This document shows positions 57,467 through 64,000 of a stretch of DNA of 64,000 bases, piece by piece; position 1 is the stretch's first letter, and each line of letters starts with the position of its first letter. The position numbers were made by a program, and so were the translations under genes. This stretch comes from Exiguobacterium mexicanum (GTDB lineage Bacteria > Bacillota > Bacilli > Exiguobacteriales > Exiguobacteriaceae), in the NCBI RefSeq assembly GCF_005960665.1, contig NZ_CP040676.1, positions 1,932,501 to 1,996,500 on the forward strand, in the 5' to 3' direction. Below the pieces are notes generated by a model. That model did not search any database. It saw nothing but the letters and a program-made list of their open reading frames with translations, and had not been told where the DNA came from.

Positions 57467-59251
57467 ATGATCAAAGAAGCCATCTACCACCGCGCCATGT
57501 CCCCTTTCGTGTACAAGTATGACCGAGAAACGATACATATTCGCTTCCATACGAAAAGAAATGATATCCAATCTGTTGACTTAATTTGGAACGACCCATA
57601 CGACTGGCACTCGGAAGACCCGGCCATGTGGAATTTCGACCCGGACAAGCCGAGCTTTTGGCGCACGTTCGAGACACCGATGGAAAAAATCGGCCATGAT
57701 GATCAATACGACTATTGGTTCATCGCCATCAAACCGCCATTCCGCCGCCTCCGTTACGGCTTCCGGCTCCATGACGGCAATGAGACGGCCGTCTATACGG
57801 AAAAAGGTTGGTTCGAAGATAAACCGCTCGACGACACGGGCTACTATTTCTGCATCCCGTTCATCAACCCGGTCGACATCTTCCACGCCCCATCGTGGGT
57901 GAAGGACACAGTCTGGTATCAAATCTTCCCGGACCGGTTCGCGAACGGTGACCCTTCTAACGATCCCGAAGGCACGCTCCCATGGAATAGTACCGAACCG
58001 ACGATCACGAACTTCTTCGGCGGCGACTTCCAAGGGATCATCGACCATATTGACCATATCGTCGATCTAGGGATCACCGGGATTTACTTCTGCCCGATCT
58101 TCAAAGCGACGACGAACCATAAATACGACACGCTCGATTATATGGAAATCGATCCGCAGTTCGGAACGAAAGAGCAGTTCAAACAACTCGTCGATCTTCT
58201 CCACGAGAACGGTATCAAAGTCATGCTCGACGCCGTCTTCAACCATGTCGGCTACAACCACCCTTGGTTCTTAGACGTCGTCGAAAAAGGACCACAGTCA
58301 GAGTACCGTGACTGGTTCTATCTTCGTGACTTCCCGATCGAGACGACGCCGAAGCCGAACTACGACACGTTCGCGTTCGAGAAGAACATGCCGAAGATCA
58401 ATACGGAGCACCCGGCGTTGAAAGCTTATCTATTAGAAGTGGCCCGGTACTGGGTCGAAGAATTCGGCATCGACGGGTGGCGGTTAGACGTGGCCAACGA
58501 GGTTGATCACGCGTTCTGGCGCGATTTCCGTAAAACGGTCAAACAAGCGAATCCGGATGCGTACATCCTCGGTGAGATTTGGCACGATGCCCAGCCATGG
58601 CTCAAAGGTGACCAGTTCGATGCGGTCATGAACTATCCGTTTACGAACGCGAGCCTCAACTATTTCGCGCTCGACCGGACGTCCGCTTCCGAGTTTCGCA
58701 ATGAGTTGACACGCGTCGAGATGATGAACACGACGAACGTGAACGAAGTGACGTTCAACTTGATCGACTCGCACGACACCCCGCGCGCCCTCACTCGGGC
58801 AAAAGGACATAAAGGGAAGTTCAAGTTGCTCATGACGTCGATGCTCACGTACACAGGAAGCCCATGCATCTATTACGGGGACGAGATCGGCCTCGAAGGT
58901 GAACAAGATCCGGGTTGCCGCCGTTGTATGCCGTGGGACGAAGCCGAAGAAGACCGCGAATTGTTCCGCTATGTGCAGAAATTGATTCGACTCCGCAAAG
59001 AGCATCCGGTGCTCGCGAACGGCGGCTCGTATCGTTTCAATCTCGTCGACGATGAGGATAACGCCCTCATCATCGAGCGTTGTACGAAAGATGAGACGTA
59101 TTTGATATACTTCAATAACTCTGATTCCGTATCGAAACTTAACCCGCTCGGCCATACCGGAAGCGCTTACGACTTGCTGCGCGACCGGGATGTAGACTCG
59201 CTCGAAGTCGAGCTCGCACCGTACAGCGCCACGATTTTAAAAATGAAATAA
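57467..59251 (+). CDS. Cyclomaltodextrinase/neopullulanase-type GH13 enzyme
   Basis: Cytoplasmic GH13_20 enzyme of 594 residues without signal peptide. The N-terminal 120 residues form the CBM34 domain characteristic of cyclomaltodextrinase, neopullulanase and maltogenic amylase, mediating dimers. The barrel contains DAVFNHVGYNHPW, DGWRLDVANEVDH (nucleophile Asp), LGEIWHDAQPW (acid/base Glu) and LIDSHDTPRAL. It should cut cyclodextrins and maltodextrins to maltose, which feeds the GH65 phosphorylase. Divergent from malE, sharing a control region with LacI-type sites. Confidence 0.93.
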   Translation: MIKEAIYHRAMSPFVYKYDRETIHIRFHTKRNDIQSVDLIWNDPYDWHSEDPAMWNFDPDKPSFWRTFETPMEKIGHDDQYDYWFIAIKPPFRRLRYGFRLHDGNETAVYTEKGWFEDKPLDDTGYYFCIPFINPVDIFHAPSWVKDTVWYQIFPDRFANGDPSNDPEGTLPWNSTEPTITNFFGGDFQGIIDHIDHIVDLGITGIYFCPIFKATTNHKYDTLDYMEIDPQFGTKEQFKQLVDLLHENGIKVMLDAVFNHVGYNHPWFLDVVEKGPQSEYRDWFYLRDFPIETTPKPNYDTFAFEKNMPKINTEHPALKAYLLEVARYWVEEFGIDGWRLDVANEVDHAFWRDFRKTVKQANPDAYILGEIWHDAQPWLKGDQFDAVMNYPFTNASLNYFALDRTSASEFRNELTRVEMMNTTNVNEVTFNLIDSHDTPRALTRAKGHKGKFKLLMTSMLTYTGSPCIYYGDEIGLEGEQDPGCRRCMPWDEAEEDRELFRYVQKLIRLRKEHPVLANGGSYRFNLVDDEDNALIIERCTKDETYLIYFNNSDSVSKLNPLGHTGSAYDLLRDRDVDSLEVELAPYSATILKMK

Positions 59252-59260
59252 ATTCCGTTT

Positions 59261-59288
59261 TGCACCCGTTTCGGCGGGTGTTTTTTTT
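59261..59288 (+). terminator. Terminator of the cyclomaltodextrinase gene
   Basis: CACCCG and CGGGTG arms with a 6-base loop, followed by eight T residues. Confidence 0.9.
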
Positions 59289-59408
59289 GTTGAAAATAAT
59301 TTGCCAAATCCCTTTCTTTTTCATTTCAAAAGGAGTAACATGACCCTTGTGATTTTGACAACGTAAATATTTCATATAGAGAATTGTAGAAACAAGGGAG
59401 AATACAAC

Positions 59409-60767
59409 ATGCCGACAAAAGACACCGAACAGCTCAGTTTATTTAAAATCTCGTGGCCGATTTTCATCGAACTCGCACTTCATATGGGGACCGGGATCAT
59501 CGCCACGCTCATGCTCGCCCATTACTCCGATGCTGCCGCTTCCGCGGTCGGCGTCGCCAACCAAATCTTGAACGTCTTCTTAATCGTCTTCAGCGTGACC
59601 TCGGTCGGTGCGACCATCTTGATCGGTCAAGCGATCGGCGCCAATCGGATGAAGAAGAGCCGTGACTTCGCCCGTTCCGCCGTCAGCTTGAACATGTGGC
59701 TCGGCGTGCTCATGGTCGCGGTCGTCTTCTTGTTCGGTGAGACGTTCCTCCGTTTGTTCGGCTTATCGGATGAGCTGTTCGACCATGGCCTGTTATTTTT
59801 GCAGATTGTCGGGTTGTCGCTGTTCACCGAAGCGCTCATCATGGCGCTCAGTTCCGTCCTCCGGAGCCACGGGATGACGAAGCACGCGATGCTCGCGACA
59901 CTTCTCATCGATATCATCACAGCTGCCGGGGCGATGCTCGCCGTCATGGGCTGGTTCGGTCTCCCGGTCACGGGTGTCGCCGGCGTCGCATGGGCCATCG
60001 TCATCGCCCGCTTCTCAGCCATGGTGCTATTGTTCTGGATCGTCAAGAAGCGGCTCATGCTCCGCTTCCCGCTCAAGGAATTGATTCGTCCGAAACGTGA
60101 CGACATTCGCGCCTTGCTCCAAATCGGCGTACCATCAGCCGGAGAGAACTTGTCATATCAGTTCTCGCAAATCATCATCACCGGTTTCATCGCCACGATG
60201 GGCGAGGCTTCCCTCGCCGCGCGGGTATACGTCATGAACTTGTCGATGCTCGCCTTCTTGTTCACGGTCGCCGTCGCGCAAGGGACGCAATTACTGATTG
60301 CCCGTGACATCGGCGGGAAACGATTTAAAGAAGCGTATACCCGCGCCGTTAAGACATTGAAGATTGCCATGTTCGCTTCACTCGTGGCGTCGCTCGGACT
60401 CGCCGTCTTCGGCAAGTCGCTGCTCGGCTTGTTCACATCGAACCCGGATATCATCGCCGTCGGGGTGCCGATTTTATGGGCGACGCTCATCCTTGAGCCA
60501 GGTCGCGCCATGAACATCGTGTTGATGGGATCGCTCAAGTCGGTCGGCGACGTTCGCTTCCCGGTCATGATCGGGATCGCCTCGATGTGGGGCGTTGCCG
60601 TCGTCTTCAGTTATTTGTTCGGACTCCAAATGGGACTCGGCGTCCTCGGCATTTGGCTCGCCTTCTCGCTCGACGAGTGGTTCCGCGGTTTCTTCGCCTT
60701 CCGTCGTTGGAAATACGGCACGTGGCAACAAAAAGGCTTCCAGTTCGAACCGAAGCCAACTTCATAA
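59409..60767 (+). CDS. MATE-family multidrug/cation efflux protein
   Basis: Twelve-helix exporter of 452 residues, driven by sodium or protons. Two homologous six-helix halves are seen; LFKISWPIFIELALHMGTG is the typical start, followed by ILIGQAIGANRMKKSRDFAR in the loop after helix 2 and GVPSAGENLSYQFSQ at the start of the second half near residue 240. Substrate range is not predictable. A TTGACA hexamer about 50 bp upstream of the start suggests its own promoter. Ends at a shared hairpin. Confidence 0.9.
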   Translation: MPTKDTEQLSLFKISWPIFIELALHMGTGIIATLMLAHYSDAAASAVGVANQILNVFLIVFSVTSVGATILIGQAIGANRMKKSRDFARSAVSLNMWLGVLMVAVVFLFGETFLRLFGLSDELFDHGLLFLQIVGLSLFTEALIMALSSVLRSHGMTKHAMLATLLIDIITAAGAMLAVMGWFGLPVTGVAGVAWAIVIARFSAMVLLFWIVKKRLMLRFPLKELIRPKRDDIRALLQIGVPSAGENLSYQFSQIIITGFIATMGEASLAARVYVMNLSMLAFLFTVAVAQGTQLLIARDIGGKRFKEAYTRAVKTLKIAMFASLVASLGLAVFGKSLLGLFTSNPDIIAVGVPILWATLILEPGRAMNIVLMGSLKSVGDVRFPVMIGIASMWGVAVVFSYLFGLQMGLGVLGIWLAFSLDEWFRGFFAFRRWKYGTWQQKGFQFEPKPTS

Positions 60768-60776
60768 TCAACCAAA

Positions 60777-60807
60777 AAGAAGCGGTCGCTGTGACCGCTT
60801 CTTTTTT
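60777..60807. terminator. Bidirectional terminator
   Basis: AAGAAGCGGTC and GACCGCTTCTT arms with a 5-base loop and T residues on both sides. It separates the converging MATE and enoyl-CoA hydratase genes. Confidence 0.9.
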
Positions 60808-61541
60808 CATCGATTTAGAAACGCCTGCATCGCCTGCCGATGAACGTCCGTCTGACCACATTTTCGTTGCCAGATGATCTCTTGCTCGAGACCGTCCTCG
60901 AACGAGTCGGCCCGGAATAACGCCTTCATGCCTTGCACCGCCGTCGGTGACTTGGCTGCGAGCGTCTCGGCATAGGCCGTCAACCGCTCCAAGTACGCCT
61001 CATCCTCGACGAGCTCGGTGACGAGACCGAACGTTTCGGCCTGTTCGGCGTCAATCGTGCTGCCGCTCCACATCCAAGCGAGCGCGAGATCGGGCCGCAT
61101 CAAGCGCCGTAAGTGATACGGACCCCCGGCATCGGCGACAAGGCCGATCTTGATGAAGGCGGAACTGAACTTCGTCGACCGGGCGACGAGACGGACGTCC
61201 GCCGCGAGCGCCAGACTGAGTCCCGCCCCCGCCACGACCCCGTGAATGCCGGCGATGATTGGTTTCGGACAGTCGGCAAGCGCCCGCACGAGCGGATGGT
61301 ACACCTCTTCCAAATACACCCCATAGTCGGCGTCACTCTCAATCGTCAAGTCCTGTCCCGATGAGAAGGCACGCCCTTGCCCGACGAGCACGATGACGTG
61401 GACGGCCTCATCCGCCACAAGCTGCTCCATCGCTTCCCTCGCCTCACGAAGCAACGTCTCATTTAATGCGTTCAATTTTTCCGGCCGGTCCCATTTCAGC
61501 CAGCCGACCCCGTTCCGCTGTTCCAGTTGAATCGTTTCCAT
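60807..61541 (-). CDS. Enoyl-CoA hydratase/isomerase family protein (PaaG-like)
   Basis: 244-residue crotonase-fold enzyme. The oxyanion hole segments are GRAFSSGQDLTIES near 60-75 and HGVVAGAGLSLALAADVRL near 95-115. The position of the second catalytic acid of hydratases carries the Asp of KIGLVADAGGPYHL, as in PaaG-type 1,2-epoxyphenylacetyl-CoA isomerases and some dienoyl isomerases, so isomerase activity is more likely than hydration. No other fatty acid or phenylacetate gene is adjacent. ATG 61541 after GGGGG is preferred to the frame at 61571. A short palindrome lies upstream. Confidence 0.87.
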   Translation of the reverse strand: METIQLEQRNGVGWLKWDRPEKLNALNETLLREAREAMEQLVADEAVHVIVLVGQGRAFSSGQDLTIESDADYGVYLEEVYHPLVRALADCPKPIIAGIHGVVAGAGLSLALAADVRLVARSTKFSSAFIKIGLVADAGGPYHLRRLMRPDLALAWMWSGSTIDAEQAETFGLVTELVEDEAYLERLTAYAETLAAKSPTAVQGMKALFRADSFEDGLEQEIIWQRKCGQTDVHRQAMQAFLNR

Positions 61542-61562
61542 CCCATTTCCCCCTTTACTAAA

Positions 61563-61578
61563 ATGAATCACTATTCAT
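61563..61578. promoter_or_regulatory. Palindrome before the enoyl-CoA hydratase gene
   Basis: ATGAATCACTATTCAT has perfect ATGAAT/ATTCAT arms around four bases. It resembles, with a shorter spacer, the TGAATGA/TCATTCA sites of FadR-type (TetR family) fatty acid regulators. It lies 22 bp upstream of the start codon. Confidence 0.5.
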
Positions 61579-61693
61579 TTCTATATCGTTCATTCTGTTT
61601 CCTTCTTGTCATAGAAACTTTCCGAGTTCGATTGCCCGACGCTACCACTATTTGCTATTCTTAAAAGAGTCGTTCAACGAAAGGGTGGGGCTG

Positions 61694-62158
61694 ATGCAAC
61701 TGACGAATGCCGCAAGACAATTGAAACAACGGAACATCCCGTTCACGTACCACTCCTACGAAGTGGACGCGTCCGACGTCTCCGCCAAACATGTCGCCGC
61801 GTCACTCGGTAAACCGCTCGACCAGCTCTATAAAACAATTTGTCTCGAGAATGAGCAACGGCGCTACGCCTTCTTCCTCATCTCAGGAGATTTAGATATC
61901 GATTTGAAAGCGGCCGCGAAAGCCTGGGGCGCCAAAAAAGCCTCCCCTGTCCCGATGAAGGAGCTCGAAACGCTGACCGGCTACATCCGCGGCGGTGTCT
62001 CGCCAATCGGGGCGAAAAAACGGTTTCCTGTCTTCTTGCATGATAGTGCCAGACAAAAAGATACGATCATCATCTCGGCCGGCAAGCGCGGCTACCAACT
62101 CGAACTCACACCGACCGATTTGCTCCGGTTCACGGACGGTCACTGGTTCACTCAATGA
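61694..62158 (+). CDS. ybaK: Cys-tRNA(Pro)/aminoacyl-tRNA deacylase (YbaK/EbsC)
   Basis: 154-residue trans-editing factor that removes mischarged amino acids from tRNA. The YbaK domain spans nearly the whole protein: NIPFTYHSYEVD at the start, QLYKTICLENEQRRYAFFLI with the catalytic lysine near 47, and GYIRGGVSPIGAKKRFPVFL near 95-114. ATG 61694 follows GGGTGGGG, better than the frame at 61652. It precedes pssA by 24 bp in the same direction without a terminator, so both may be co-transcribed. Confidence 0.92.
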   Translation: MQLTNAARQLKQRNIPFTYHSYEVDASDVSAKHVAASLGKPLDQLYKTICLENEQRRYAFFLISGDLDIDLKAAAKAWGAKKASPVPMKELETLTGYIRGGVSPIGAKKRFPVFLHDSARQKDTIIISAGKRGYQLELTPTDLLRFTDGHWFTQ

Positions 62159-62182
62159 CAAAGAAAGATGGAGGCAATATCT

Positions 62183-62881
62183 ATGTGGAAAGAACGAATC
62201 CGCTCATGGATTCCTAACTCGTTTACGTTCGGCAACTTGTTCTGCGGCGTCTTGGCGATCGTTTATGCGGCGCGCGGTGACTTCTCGAACGCGACGCTAC
62301 TCATCATCATCGCCATGATGCTCGACAGTTTGGATGGACGGCTGGCCCGTATGCTCGGCGTGGCCGGTGATTTTGGAAAAGAACTCGACTCGCTCGCCGA
62401 TGTCGTCACGTTCGGGGTCGCCCCGGCGCTTCTCGCCTACTATACGTTTTTCATCGATTACGGCAACTACGGTCTCTTCTTCGCCGCCTTGTTCCCGTTG
62501 TTCGGTGCTTACCGCTTGGCCCGCTTCAACTTGTCGGCGACGAACGTCACGGCCAGTTACTTCTCGGGTGTCCCGATCACCGCGGCCGGTGGCTTGCTCG
62601 CCGTCGTGACGACGGTCGGGGACCAGATCAACGAGTTGCTCACCCCGATCTTCTTCACGGGTCTCGCTCTGCTCATGGTCAGCCGTGTCCGCATCCCGAG
62701 CTTTAAAGACGTGCCGCTCCCGCGCCACTCGTTCATCATCACGGTCAGCCTCATCTACTTGACGTACATGATTTTTGCCCGGTGGAAAGAATGGCCATCG
62801 TTCTGGTTCATCGCCGTCACGTTCTATGTCTTATTCATCGCTTTCTCGTTCGTCAAAAAACGAAAACGGATGGCGAATTGA
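62183..62881 (+). CDS. pssA: CDP-diacylglycerol--serine O-phosphatidyltransferase
   Basis: Makes phosphatidylserine from CDP-diacylglycerol and serine, 232 residues. The CDP-alcohol phosphotransferase motif DGRLARMLGVAGDFGKELDS with its Asp residues (D-G-x2-A-R-x8-G-x3-D-x3-D) lies near 51-71. Seven or so helices cover the rest, and the C-terminus is basic (KKRKRMAN). Substrate for Psd at 41690. ATG 62183 follows GGAGG with 8 nt spacing; a shorter upstream frame start is rejected. Confidence 0.95.
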   Translation: MWKERIRSWIPNSFTFGNLFCGVLAIVYAARGDFSNATLLIIIAMMLDSLDGRLARMLGVAGDFGKELDSLADVVTFGVAPALLAYYTFFIDYGNYGLFFAALFPLFGAYRLARFNLSATNVTASYFSGVPITAAGGLLAVVTTVGDQINELLTPIFFTGLALLMVSRVRIPSFKDVPLPRHSFIITVSLIYLTYMIFARWKEWPSFWFIAVTFYVLFIAFSFVKKRKRMAN

Positions 62882-62883
62882 CG

Positions 62884-62910
62884 GGTCCCTCTCGAGGGAC
62901 TCTTTTTTTT
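62884..62910 (+). terminator. Terminator of pssA
   Basis: GTCCCTC and GAGGGAC arms with a 2-base loop, followed by T-rich sequence. Confidence 0.85.
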
Positions 62911-62969
62911 GCATGCATTTATTAGACGCAAGCCGCAAACCTCTCTAGAATGAGAATAGAGGTGATGAA

Positions 62970-63722
62970 ATGAAAGTGTATCCATGGATTTGGAAATGGT
63001 TTTTGGTTTGGTATGTCGTCGGGGTCGTCCTCGTCGGCTTTGATTTGTTGCCGAGTTGGCTCGAATGGGCAAACCCGGTCTTCTTATGGCTCGCCGGTCT
63101 CATCGGCGGTTGGGTGATTGCGGACGGCGTCCGCCACGCCCGCCTGATCGTCCCGTTCATCTTCTTCGGTTCAATCGCTGTCGAGACGCTCGGTGTCAAA
63201 ACCGGGTTCCCGTTCAGTGAGTACATCTACGCGGAGGCGTTCGGTCCGACCGTGTTCGGTGTACCGGTCACGATCGGGGCAGCTTGGCTCGCCGTCATCG
63301 GCTCGAGTTTTGCCGTCGCCCGCTTGTTCTCGTTCAAGAACCGGACGCTCTGGCTCGTCCCGTTCCTCGCCGTTTGGCTCGATATGGCGATTGACCCGGT
63401 CGCAGCAAACGTGAAAGGCTACTGGGAATGGGCCAATGACGGTCTGTATTATGATATCCCGACGCAGAATTTCGTCGGTTGGTTCGGACTGTCGCTCATT
63501 TTCTCTTGGTTGCTCGACCGGTTTGAAGTCGAAGCCGAGCCGATGTTACTCGGACACGGACGTTATTTGTTCGTCATGCTGCACGCCCTGTTCGGTGTCA
63601 CGGCCGTCAACGCCGGTCTTTACGGCATCGGCGTACTCAGCGTTGTCACAGCCGCAGGCCTCATCTTGATAGAACGGAGGAGCCGACATGATCGAAGCGA
63701 GCAAAAAGAAATGGTTCAATAA
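62970..63722 (+). CDS. Carotenoid biosynthesis protein (DUF422/CruF-like)
   Basis: Integral membrane protein of 250 residues with about seven helices. GSIAVETLGVKTGFPFSEYIY near 72-92 and WLDMAIDPVAANVKGYWEW near 136-154 are the family signatures. Members include CruF, a carotenoid 1',2'-hydratase, and enzymes of archaeal bacterioruberin synthesis; in pigmented Exiguobacterium they occur beside C30 carotenoid genes. The reaction here is therefore probably on an acyclic carotenoid end group. The following acyltransferase overlaps its end by 35 bp, showing an operon that continues beyond the window. Confidence 0.85.
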   Translation: MKVYPWIWKWFLVWYVVGVVLVGFDLLPSWLEWANPVFLWLAGLIGGWVIADGVRHARLIVPFIFFGSIAVETLGVKTGFPFSEYIYAEAFGPTVFGVPVTIGAAWLAVIGSSFAVARLFSFKNRTLWLVPFLAVWLDMAIDPVAANVKGYWEWANDGLYYDIPTQNFVGWFGLSLIFSWLLDRFEVEAEPMLLGHGRYLFVMLHALFGVTAVNAGLYGIGVLSVVTAAGLILIERRSRHDRSEQKEMVQ

Positions 63723-64000
63723 TTTGTTCTCGACGTTCGTCAAAGAACGTCAAATCCGTCCGTTTTTCCATACGATCCACGTCCGGGCCGATGACGTGCC
63801 GACACCAGGATTGTTTTTGAGCACACATAGCTCGTGGTGGGACGGGATGATTTTGCTCATGTTGAATGAATACTATTTGCGTCATGACGTTCACGTCTTG
63901 ATGGATGAGGATGGGTTGCGCCGCTTCCCGTTCTTCCGTCACTTGGGCGCGTTCTCCATCAAAAAAGGCAAACTGTCGGATGTGCGCGCCTCGCTCGACT
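63688..64000 (+). CDS. Lysophospholipid acyltransferase family protein, partial
   Basis: The first 104 codons of a PlsC-type acyltransferase; the rest is beyond the right edge. The catalytic HX4D motif is His47 to Asp52 (STHSSWWDGM), and FRHLGAFSIKKG is the second motif region. It starts at ATG 63688 after GGAGG, inside the end of the carotenoid gene. In C30 carotenoid clusters such enzymes attach a fatty acid to a glycosylated carotenoid; glycerolipid acylation is the other possibility. Confidence 0.85.
   Translation, partial: MIEASKKKWFNNLFSTFVKERQIRPFFHTIHVRADDVPTPGLFLSTHSSWWDGMILLMLNEYYLRHDVHVLMDEDGLRRFPFFRHLGAFSIKKGKLSDVRASLD

Noticed and set aside
58484-59155. 223-codon minus-strand frame in the cyclomaltodextrinase gene
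   Set aside because: Antisense to catalytic region of a GH13 enzyme; no known motif.
1-64000. CRISPR arrays, insertion sequences, prophage, tRNA or rRNA genes
   Set aside because: No repeat-spacer pattern, transposase or integrase, terminal repeats, tRNA-like cloverleaf or rRNA segment was recognised on either strand.

Overview
The window looks like chromosomal DNA of a low-to-moderate GC Bacillota bacterium of the order Bacillales, most probably Exiguobacterium or a close relative. This is inferred from gene content and order (ohrR/ohr, yqeG-yqeH-aroE-yqeI-nadD-yqeK-rsfS-yqeM, bdbDC, odhAB, lipoteichoic acid synthase, a terminal carotenoid/acyltransferase pair), strong GGAGG ribosome binding sites and U-tailed hairpin terminators. 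No rRNA, tRNA, CRISPR array, insertion sequence or prophage was seen. Nearly all DNA is coding, in short operons separated by hairpins that often serve both strands.

Region by region. 1-6.8 kb: peroxide-responsive ohrR/ohr pair, a phosphoesterase, a zinc alcohol dehydrogenase, the metal exporter CzcD with an ArsR-type operator, and an ABC-F ATPase behind a leader with an 8-residue peptide and a terminator. 6.8-17.7 kb: single-gene metabolic and membrane functions, an orphan ribbon-helix-helix protein, an MFS exporter behind a Fur-like box, the thiol/copper operon bdbD-bdbC-sco, and a sensor diguanylate cyclase. 17.7-25.4 kb: odhAB with a cre site, a BcrA-type ABC exporter, an isochorismatase-like hydrolase, a tiny membrane protein and a methyltransferase. 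25.5-31.9 kb: ltaS, then a divergent sulfide/persulfide locus (TauE exporter, two rhodaneses, CstB) around a CsoR/CstR-like operator, and a thioredoxin fused to a polytopic membrane domain.

31.9-48.2 kb: nitroreductase, catalase with PerR-like boxes, a membrane protein, a VOC protein, an AT-rich grpB-like insert, the conserved yqe/aroE/nadD ribosome-biogenesis operon, psd with a membrane thioredoxin, and several housekeeping genes ending with a GH65 maltose phosphorylase. 48.4-50.7 kb: three related YflT/YsnF-type stress genes. 50.9-59.3 kb: a maltodextrin regulon (LacI-type regulator, membrane-anchored GH13 amylase, MalG, MalF, MalE, and a divergent GH13 cyclomaltodextrinase). Near-identical LacI-type palindromes occur in front of malE, malF, the cyclomaltodextrinase and the GH65 gene, tying them together; the ATPase of the importer is not in the window. 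59.4-64 kb: MATE pump, enoyl-CoA hydratase family protein, YbaK deacylase, PssA, a carotenoid protein and the start of an acyltransferase.

The themes are redox and thiol homeostasis (Ohr, BdbCD, Sco, FrnE, thioredoxins, Cst locus, catalase), alpha-glucan uptake and breakdown, and envelope lipid synthesis (PssA, Psd, LtaS). Nothing here is plainly a new defence or mobile system. The regions most worth a second look are the ABC-F leader, the split Cst locus without its regulator, the malE leader, the three-gene stress cluster and the AT-rich grpB insert.
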